This document shows, in pieces, positions 58,615 through 64,000 of a stretch of 64,000 nucleotides of DNA. The DNA lies in the NCBI RefSeq assembly GCF_001494595.1, contig NZ_LN929907.1:1121468-1185467 (forward strand), written 5' to 3'. The position numbers were made by a program, and so were the translations under genes. This DNA is from Mycobacterium sp. M26. Its GTDB lineage: Bacteria; Actinomycetota; Actinomycetes; Mycobacteriales; Mycobacteriaceae. Position 1 is the first letter of the stretch; every line of letters starts with the position of its first letter. A model generated the notes under the pieces. It saw nothing but the letters and a program-made list of their open reading frames with translations, did no database searches and had not been told where the DNA came from.

Positions 58615-59246
58615 CCGCGCAACCGATGTTCCCGCTGCAGTCCGCGTTGCTGCCGGGCGAGGTGCTGCCGCTGCGGATCTTTGAACCGCGGTACTCCCAG
58701 TTGGTCCGGGACTGCCTGGCGATGGACGATCCGGCCTTCGGCGTCGTGCTGATCACCCGCGGTCGGGAGGTCGGCGGCGGGGATATCCGCAGCGATGTCG
58801 GCGCGCTGGCCCGCATCGCCGAGTACGCCGATCACGGCATGGGCCAGTATCAGCTGAATGCTGTTGTGTGCGAACGTATCCGGGTGACGCAGTGGCTCGA
58901 CGACGACCCGTATCCGAGGGCCGCCATCGAGCTGTGGCCCGATGAGCCGGGCCCACCGGTCGGTCCCCAGCGCATCGGCGAGGTGGTCGACCGCATTCTG
59001 GAGCTGTTCGAGCGGATCGTCAGTTCTCGTGGGGCCCAGCTGCGTCCGGACGCGCTGGCTGTCGAACCCGAGGTGGCCGACGACCCGTCGCGCCACATCT
59101 ACGCCCTGGCGTCCCGGGTGCCGATGGGCCAGGCTGACCGCTACGCGCTACTGGCCGCGCCGACCCTGGCCGAGCGGGTCGACGTCTTCACTGATGCGCT
59201 AGAAACGGTTGCGGCGATGGTGGAGTTTCAGATCGCCGAGGAATAG
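58611..59246 (+). CDS. Lon N-terminal-domain protein (Rv0434-type)
   Basis: This 211-residue protein consists only of the Lon substrate-binding (LON/PUA-like) domain, with no AAA or protease part. The start is FPLQSALLPGEVLPLRIFEPRYSQLVRDCL; GFGVVLI-type AFGVVLITRGREVGGGD and the helical C-terminal part with AQLRPDALAVEPEVADDP follow. It corresponds to Rv0434 next to ybdK. A role as adaptor or substrate binder is likely by fold but unproven. It ends 4 bases from the convergent secreted repeat protein. Confidence 0.92.
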   Translation: MTAQPMFPLQSALLPGEVLPLRIFEPRYSQLVRDCLAMDDPAFGVVLITRGREVGGGDIRSDVGALARIAEYADHGMGQYQLNAVVCERIRVTQWLDDDPYPRAAIELWPDEPGPPVGPQRIGEVVDRILELFERIVSSRGAQLRPDALAVEPEVADDPSRHIYALASRVPMGQADRYALLAAPTLAERVDVFTDALETVAAMVEFQIAEE

Positions 59247-59250
59247 CGGA

Positions 59251-60126
59251 CTACTTGCGGGCGCTGCCGCCGTGGCTCTTGGCGGCGGACCCGCCCGACT
59301 TCTTGCTGGTGCTCTTCGCAGTCGAGCTATTGGCCTTCTTGCCGCTGACTGCCGAGGCACCGCCGACGACAACACCATTGATGTTGAAGCCGGGACCTGA
59401 CTTGGTGATCGTCCTCCCGTTCTGCAAGATCGCCGCCGCGATGGCGAATGGCCCCGGCCCGGATGCGACAGCGTTGCTTGAACCCCCGATGTTGGCGGCG
59501 GAGTTGAGGATTGCGGTAGAACTCCCACCGGCCAGAAGGCTGTTACCGGTGCCGAAAAGGCTTACCGCATTGTTGAACCCACCGATCGCCGAGACGCTGT
59601 TCGACCCCGTGACGTTCAGGGCGGAGTTGCCGAAGCCGTAGGCCGCCACGCTGGCATCGCCGAAGAGATTGACGGCAAGGTTCACCGCTCCGTAGGTATT
59701 GATCAATCCGCCGCTGGTGTTGCCCAGCGATATGCCAACATTCAGCACATCCGTGGGATTGAGCCCCGACTGAACGTCTGAGTTGTATCCGGCCTGAACC
59801 GCGAGCGAGAGAATGCCACCGGCCCGGGACGTGCTGTAGTCGCCGAGGGTGATCGCAGTATTCAAGACGCCGTTGGTGTCGGTTCTCGCTTCGTTGGAGG
59901 TGCCGATCGCCAGGGCACTCCCGAACCATCCATCGGCGTGGGCCTGCGCGGCTGGGCCGATAGCGATGGCGAAGCTGGTGATGTTACTGCTGCAGTCGGC
60001 GGTGTTGCCGAGGCCGAAGAATGAGGCGCAGGTGGCGTTGGCGGCGGGCGGTGTGCCCACGGCCGTACCTACCAACGCCGCAGCAACGGCCGAGATGGCG
60101 ACTCGGCTGATACGGACGGCAGTCAT
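59251..60126 (-). CDS. Secreted beta-roll-like repeat protein, paralogue 1
   Basis: This 291-residue exported protein has a signal peptide ending near AANA. The mature N-terminus, TCASFFGLGNTADCSSN, has two cysteines, probably a disulfide. The body is a run of imperfect 18-21-residue repeats (AIAIGPAAQAHADGWFGS, ALAIGTSNEARTDTNGVLNT, AITLGDYSTSRAGGILSL and so on) with the pattern hydrophobic-x-hydrophobic-x-G-x-S/A-x-A. It ends in the block GPGFNINGVVVGGASAVSGKK and a Lys/Ser/Gly tail. The repeats resemble the YadA-head left-handed beta-roll. ATG 60126 follows AGGAAGGG. The function is unknown. Confidence 0.85.
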   Translation of the reverse strand: MTAVRISRVAISAVAAALVGTAVGTPPAANATCASFFGLGNTADCSSNITSFAIAIGPAAQAHADGWFGSALAIGTSNEARTDTNGVLNTAITLGDYSTSRAGGILSLAVQAGYNSDVQSGLNPTDVLNVGISLGNTSGGLINTYGAVNLAVNLFGDASVAAYGFGNSALNVTGSNSVSAIGGFNNAVSLFGTGNSLLAGGSSTAILNSAANIGGSSNAVASGPGPFAIAAAILQNGRTITKSGPGFNINGVVVGGASAVSGKKANSSTAKSTSKKSGGSAAKSHGGSARK

Positions 60127-60144
60127 GGGCAGCCCTTCCTGTGG

Positions 60145-60179
60145 GGTTCCTGTAGGACGCATTGAACGCTTCAGGAACC
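60145..60179. repeat. 8-bp inverted repeat upstream of paralogue 1
   Basis: GGTTCCTG (60145-60152) and CAGGAACC (60172-60179) are perfect complements separated by 19 bases, 19 bases upstream of the paralogue 1 start. It could be an operator or a leader stem. Confidence 0.5.
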
Positions 60180-60218
60180 TTGCTGGATGAAAAATTGCCG
60201 TATTCGTCAAATTGCGCG

Positions 60219-61109
60219 CTACTTGCGCGCGCTGCCGCCCGTGGACTTCGCCGAGGTGCTGGACTTCTTGCCGGTGGATGTCGAGCTCTTTGCCTTCTTG
60301 CCGCTGACCGCCGATGCCCCGCCGACGACAAGCCCGTTGATGTTGATGCCCGGTCCGTTCTTCGTGATGATCTTGGTGTTCTGGAAGATCGCCCCGGCGA
60401 TCGCCAGCGGACCGGGTCCCGCCGTGACGACGTTGCCCGATCCGCCGATGTTGAACGCCGTGCTTCCGAAGGCTTCCGGCGGCGCCGCGGGGTTCTGGGC
60501 GCGAACAACGGTGGTGGTGCCGAATAGGTTGTACGAGCTGTTGAACGAGCCCTGGGAGAAGAGGAATCCGGTGCCACCGATGTTCACGGCGGTGTTCACA
60601 TTGCCGACACTCTGAACAGTCGCACTCCCGAACAGATTGACGGCGAGGTTGCCGTTGCCGAAGGTGGCCACGTTGGTGGTCGCCGAATTACCCACCGTCA
60701 GTGACACATTCAAAAACTCGCCGGAGGCCCCCGCGTTCGCGGTCGCGTTCGACCCGGCGATGGCGGCAAGGGACAGGATGCCGCCCGCTTGGGCGGTCGC
60801 CGAATCGCCCAGCGCGATCGACGTGTTGAGGAATCCACCACTGGGGGTCTCGGCTGAGCTCGAGGTGCCGACGGCCAGCGCGCTACCGAACCAGCCGTTG
60901 GCGCGGGCCTGCGCGTTCGTGCCGATCGCGATGGCGAAGCTGGTGATGTTGCTGGTGCAGTCAGGGCCGTTGCCCAGACCGAAGAACGAGGCGCAGGTGG
61001 CGCTTGCCGTGGGTGCCGAACCCAGGGCGGTGGCAGCCAGACCGCCGGCCAGCAGAGTGCTGGCGATGACGGCGGCGGTGCTTCGAGGGCGGGTGATGGA
61101 TGTCGTCAT
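60219..61109 (-). CDS. Secreted beta-roll-like repeat protein, paralogue 2
   Basis: This 296-residue paralogue starts at ATG 61109 behind GGAGGAAG. The signal peptide ends near TASA, followed by TCASFFGLGNGPDCTSN and repeats such as AIAIGTNAQARANGWFGS, ALAVGTSSSAETPSGGFLNT, SIALGDSATAQAGGILSL and AVNLFGSATVQSVGNVNT. The closing block GPGININGLVVGGASAVSGKK is followed by a basic tail rich in Lys, Ser and Thr, ending STGGSARK. The whole layout matches paralogues 1 and 4 closely, so these are products of tandem duplication. It is expected to lie at or beyond the cell envelope. Confidence 0.85.
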   Translation of the reverse strand: MTTSITRPRSTAAVIASTLLAGGLAATALGSAPTASATCASFFGLGNGPDCTSNITSFAIAIGTNAQARANGWFGSALAVGTSSSAETPSGGFLNTSIALGDSATAQAGGILSLAAIAGSNATANAGASGEFLNVSLTVGNSATTNVATFGNGNLAVNLFGSATVQSVGNVNTAVNIGGTGFLFSQGSFNSSYNLFGTTTVVRAQNPAAPPEAFGSTAFNIGGSGNVVTAGPGPLAIAGAIFQNTKIITKNGPGININGLVVGGASAVSGKKAKSSTSTGKKSSTSAKSTGGSARK

Positions 61110-61222
61110 CTGCGGGCTTCCTCCGCTAGAAAGTTGTGTTCGCAAGTATTCAACCCCGCATGCGCTGCTCAGGTGGGCTGAATCGACGCCGGGGTCAATT
61201 CAGTGAATATGCGGACCGCGGG

Positions 61223-62065
61223 TTACTCCGACGACGAAGCACGCCCGCTGCCGCCGGTGGACTTGGCCGGTTTGGCCGCGCCCGCCGCCGCGGCAGCCGT
61301 CTTTTTCTTCTTCTGCGGTGTCTGCAGGGGCAGCGTAATCCGGTTATTGATGTTGAATCCTGGCCCGGTCTGGTTGACGGCATTCACCCCTTGACCGCTG
61401 TTCTGGCCACTCTGGAACAGCGAGGCTGCGATCGACAGCGGCCCCTTCTCGGCCTCCACGACATTGCCGTCACCGAGGATGCTTGCGCTCAGTGCCCCCA
61501 GGCCGTCGGCGGAGATGAAGTTCGAAAACCCCTGTGCTGTGCCGAACAGGTTGAGCGCGGTCGAACCCTGGCCGAACGCCTGTGTCTGGGAGATGTGCCC
61601 GTTGGCGGTCGGCCCGCTCACGTTGATCGAGAAGGTGAAGTTTCCAGCGGACTCGGCGCGGACGCCGCCCGCGCCATATCCCGAGGTGACGACCGCGGTG
61701 GAAAACAGACCGTAGGACGCGGCCTGGGTACCGGTCCCGAGGGCTACGGCAACGGCGAAGCCGCTCGACTGCGGAGTGGACGCGAGATTGGCTCCCGTCG
61801 CCGCGCTCGCACCGTCTCCGATGGAGAACGCGACACCGAAGATGCCGCCTGCTGTCGCCGTGGCACCAGTACCCAGCGCAATGGCGATCGTGGTCGGGGT
61901 ACTGCTGCACTCCTTGTTGTTGCCGATGCCGAACAGTGCCGCGCAGGTTGCGTTGGCGTGCGGGGCCGACCCCAACCCGGCGCCGGCCAGCGCGCCGGTG
62001 GCGAGTGCGCCGGCCAGCACTCCGCCGGTCAGCCTTTTCCCGGACAGTGCACGCTGCGAGCCCAT
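61223..62065 (-). CDS. Secreted beta-roll-like repeat protein, paralogue 3 (divergent)
   Basis: This is a 280-residue, more distant member of the family. ATG 62065 (MGSQRALS) has GGGAG 5 bases upstream; ATG 62077 is an alternative. After the signal peptide (to HANA) it keeps TCAALFGIGNNKECSS and repeats such as AIALGTGATATAGGIFGV and AVALGTGTQAASYGLFST. The closing GPGFNINNRITLP segment then leads into a run of four lysines (TPQKKKKT), an alanine stretch, and STGGSGRASSSE. The VVGGASAVSG part of the closing block is replaced. Confidence 0.83.
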   Translation of the reverse strand: MGSQRALSGKRLTGGVLAGALATGALAGAGLGSAPHANATCAALFGIGNNKECSSTPTTIAIALGTGATATAGGIFGVAFSIGDGASAATGANLASTPQSSGFAVAVALGTGTQAASYGLFSTAVVTSGYGAGGVRAESAGNFTFSINVSGPTANGHISQTQAFGQGSTALNLFGTAQGFSNFISADGLGALSASILGDGNVVEAEKGPLSIAASLFQSGQNSGQGVNAVNQTGPGFNINNRITLPLQTPQKKKKTAAAAAGAAKPAKSTGGSGRASSSE

Positions 62066-62163
62066 GGCTGCTCCCATCGCCCTCGGATGTGACGCAGCGG
62101 AAAATTTCACTGCGGACGGGCCAATGTTTGCAGAAGAGACCAGTCGGCGCGCGCGATTCGTGG

Positions 62164-63096
62164 TCAGAGTTTGGTGGCGGCGACGAACGTCGTATCCGGC
62201 ACCACATCGACGTCGAATGGGGGCCGCTGGTAGTGCTCCATCAGGTCGGGTGCATCGATGGTCTCGACCTCCCAGCCATGGTCTGTGAGCCATTCGGCCA
62301 CATCGGTGCGGGCCTCGACATACCACAGCGCGGCGGTATCGGGGATGTCGTCGATGCCCGCTTCGGCGGCAGCCTGCCGGGCCTGCGCCATCCGCTCGCG
62401 ACGCCGTTCCATGATCTCGGGCGAGTAGAAGTCGCGGCCGAAGGCCTCCACCGCCAGCCGGCTGCCCTCGGCGCTCAGGGCGTCGATCCGCTCGAACAAC
62501 AGATCCTGTGCGTCGGCAGACAGGTAGGGCAGCAAGCCTTCCGCGCACCACACCGTCGGTCGAGACTCGTCGAAACCGTGCTGGCGCAATGCCGTTGGCC
62601 AATCATGACGCAGATCGATCGGCACCGAGACGTAGGCCGTCGCCGGACGGGCGTTGTGACTGGCCAGCACCCGCTCCTTGAACTCGAGCACCTTCGGCTG
62701 GTCGAGTTCATAGATGGTGGTGTCACTGATCCACGGCAGCCGCCAGGCTCGGGTGTCGAGCCCGGCCGCCAGGATCACCACCTGATCCAGGCCGTTGGCG
62801 CCGGCGGTGGTGAAGAACTCGTCGAGGTATTTGGTGCGGGAGGCGATATAGGCGGCCATCGTCTTCATCCGGGCGATCACCTGATCGTCGGCCTTGCCGA
62901 TGTGGGCCAGGGTCTCCTCGGTGAACGACGGCCGCCAACCGGCCTCGGTGGCCGCCTCGATGAAGAAGTGTGCGTACGGGTCGGTGTAGAGCGGACACTC
63001 CGCCTCCGACTCCGCGGCCCGGGCCCGCGCGACGGTCAGGGCGGTGGCACCGACTCCCTCGGTGATATCCCAGGTGTCATCGTCGTGTCGGCTCAC
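62164..63096 (-). CDS. SAM-dependent methyltransferase (Rv0725c-like, LCM family)
   Basis: This 310-residue mycobacterial methyltransferase belongs to the leucine-carboxyl-methyltransferase-like group (PF04072). WDITEGVGATALTVARARAAES is the usual start. The SAM site is VVILAAGLDTRAWRL, followed by YELDQPKVLEFK and VWCAEGLLPYLS. Mycobacteria carry many paralogues, and substrates are mostly unknown. It starts at GTG 63096. It lies between paralogues 3 and 4 of the secreted repeat family, on the same strand. Confidence 0.93.
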   Translation of the reverse strand: MSRHDDDTWDITEGVGATALTVARARAAESEAECPLYTDPYAHFFIEAATEAGWRPSFTEETLAHIGKADDQVIARMKTMAAYIASRTKYLDEFFTTAGANGLDQVVILAAGLDTRAWRLPWISDTTIYELDQPKVLEFKERVLASHNARPATAYVSVPIDLRHDWPTALRQHGFDESRPTVWCAEGLLPYLSADAQDLLFERIDALSAEGSRLAVEAFGRDFYSPEIMERRRERMAQARQAAAEAGIDDIPDTAALWYVEARTDVAEWLTDHGWEVETIDAPDLMEHYQRPPFDVDVVPDTTFVAATKL

Positions 63097-63148
63097 GAGT
63101 TCTTTTCTACCCGGTCAAGCCGTGCGACATGCCTCCCACGCAAGGCGA

Positions 63149-63952
63149 CTACTTGCGACCGCTGCCGCCAGTGCTCTTAGCCGAGCCTGCGGACGCCGTG
63201 CTCCGGGTGGCGGTGTTGGTGCCGGTCTTCTTGCCGCTGACGGCGGACGCTCCACCGACCACGAGGCCATTGATGTTGAAACCCGGTCCGGACTTGAGGA
63301 TCGTCGATCCGTTGACGCCGATGGCTCCGGCGATCGCTAGTGGCCCGGTTCCGGCTTTGACGTTGTTGGCGCTGCCGAGCACGTTGAACGCTGTGTTGAG
63401 GGTGCCCTGCGCTTGTACGGCGCTCGACCCGAAGGCGTTCAGCGAAAGGTTGCCGTTGCCCGAACTGAGCGCGGTGCCGTCGCCGAGGAGATTCACCGAA
63501 ATGTTTCCGTTGCCCATGGCGACAGCTGAACCCATGGCGTTGGTTCCGAGCGACACGGCGACATTACCCACGTCCGAGGGCAGTTGACCCGCTTTCGCGA
63601 GTGCGTTTGAGCCAGCAACGACGGCCAGCGACAAGATGCCTGACGCTTGTGCAGAAGAGTTGTCCCCCAGCACAATTGCGGTTTCGAACAGTCCTGTACT
63701 CGCAGTTGTGGCGGTACTGGAGTTGCCGACCGCGAACGCACTGCCGAACAACCCGTTGGCGTTGGCTTTGGCGTTGGTTCCGAGCGCAATCGCGAAACTG
63801 GTAAGGCTGCTGGTGCAATCGGCGCTATTGCCGATCCCGAAAAACGAAGCGCAGGTGGCGTTCGCGGGAGGGGCGCCGACCACAGTTGTGCTGGCAAGTC
63901 CCGCGGCGACGAGAACCCCGGCGGCGATCGATGTGCTGTTGCGCATGTCCAT
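63149..63952 (-). CDS. Secreted beta-roll-like repeat protein, paralogue 4
   Basis: This 267-residue family member starts at ATG 63952 (with ATG 63946 in frame) behind GGGAGCAG. The signal peptide ends near PANA; then TCASFFGIGNSADCTSS, and repeats AIALGTNAKANANGLFGS, AFAVGNSSTATTASTGLFET, AIVLGDNSSAQASGILSL and AVSLGTNAMGSAVAMGNGNI. It closes with GPGFNINGLVVGGASAVSGKK and the tail SAKSTGGSGRK. The repeat pattern is especially regular here. Function is unknown; surface location is inferred from the signal peptide and absence of membrane helices. Confidence 0.85.
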   Translation of the reverse strand: MDMRNSTSIAAGVLVAAGLASTTVVGAPPANATCASFFGIGNSADCTSSLTSFAIALGTNAKANANGLFGSAFAVGNSSTATTASTGLFETAIVLGDNSSAQASGILSLAVVAGSNALAKAGQLPSDVGNVAVSLGTNAMGSAVAMGNGNISVNLLGDGTALSSGNGNLSLNAFGSSAVQAQGTLNTAFNVLGSANNVKAGTGPLAIAGAIGVNGSTILKSGPGFNINGLVVGGASAVSGKKTGTNTATRSTASAGSAKSTGGSGRK

Positions 63953-64000
63953 GGTCTGCTCCCATGCTCTGGCTACACAGGTCATTCAACCTGATTGCAG

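Noticed and set aside
57129-59096. 655-codon minus-strand open frame over ybdK to the Lon-N gene
   Set aside because: Opposite to three supported genes; His/Arg/Gly-rich shadow frame.
61136-62092. Plus-strand frame opposite repeat-protein paralogue 3
   Set aside because: No signal peptide, motif or ribosome site; the minus-strand gene explains the region.
59251-63952. Repeat proteins as PE_PGRS or PPE-MPTR family members
   Set aside because: They have cleavable signal peptides and a cysteine knot, with no PE or PPE N-terminal domain, and the repeat spacing differs from MPTR.

Overview
The window is high-GC actinobacterial DNA from a mycobacterium, most likely a rapid-growing Mycolicibacterium-type species. 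Its backbone follows the M. tuberculosis H37Rv order from Rv0389 to Rv0434: purT, rhodanese, metZ, then fgd1-pta-ackA, pknG-glnH-glnX, mutT3, thiE/thiO-thiS-thiG, lpqL, an Rv0421c-like hydrolase-thiD-thiC, xthA-GNAT-def, DUF3263, virR, sodC, ybdK and a Lon-N protein. That synteny and family-specific residues (the PknG zinc cysteines and Lys181, the complete Fgd1 catalytic set) make the core calls secure. All comparisons with named families are from memory, because no search could be run.

Layout. 1-3000: end of an MMPL exporter, a divergent MarR regulator and a lone ATPase. 3.0-6.8 kb: purT, a membrane protein, rhodanese, metZ and an orphan. 6.8-9.6 kb: SDR, SGNH lipoprotein, GNAT and MBL hydrolase. 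9.6-13.9 kb: F420-dependent glucose-6-phosphate dehydrogenase and the Pta-Ack acetate pathway. 14-20.5 kb: VWA and CtaG-like membrane proteins, then the GlnX-GlnH-PknG amino-acid sensing relay. 20.6-24.9 kb: mutT3 and thiazole/thiamine genes behind a TPP riboswitch. 24.9-31.1 kb: a DUF1980/permease pair, cyclase-family protein, LpqL and a uracil permease. 31.1-39.0 kb: an accessory sugar-catabolic locus (RpiB-like isomerase, DhaKL-type kinase, SDR, TIM-barrel isomerase, MHS transporter, split transketolase, GntR regulator) with visible operators. 39-42 kb: a frameshifted SulP transporter and an APC permease. 42-47 kb: a Baeyer-Villiger-type monooxygenase and the riboswitch-controlled thiC-thiD-hydrolase operon. 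47-52 kb: a nuclease-like gene bracketed by two related palindromes, a DHA2 exporter and an MgtC-like protein. 52-59.2 kb: oxidoreductase, xthA, def, virR, a SodC-like protein without metal ligands, ybdK and a Lon-N protein. 59.2-64 kb: four paralogous secreted repeat proteins interrupted by one methyltransferase.

Genes are packed tightly. Co-directional neighbours very often overlap as ATGA/GTGA, and several convergent pairs share or overlap stop codons. Many transcription units begin with a TANNNT hexamer 5-8 bases before the start codon, which predicts leaderless mRNAs. No tRNA, rRNA, CRISPR array or insertion sequence was seen, and no gene-free stretch exceeds 300 bases.

The most notable observations are the four-gene family of secreted beta-roll-like proteins with basic tails, the palindrome-flanked nuclease-like gene, the SodC homologue stripped of its copper ligands, the perfect 111-bp tandem duplication in thiE, and the GntR-controlled tetrose/apulose-type sugar locus.
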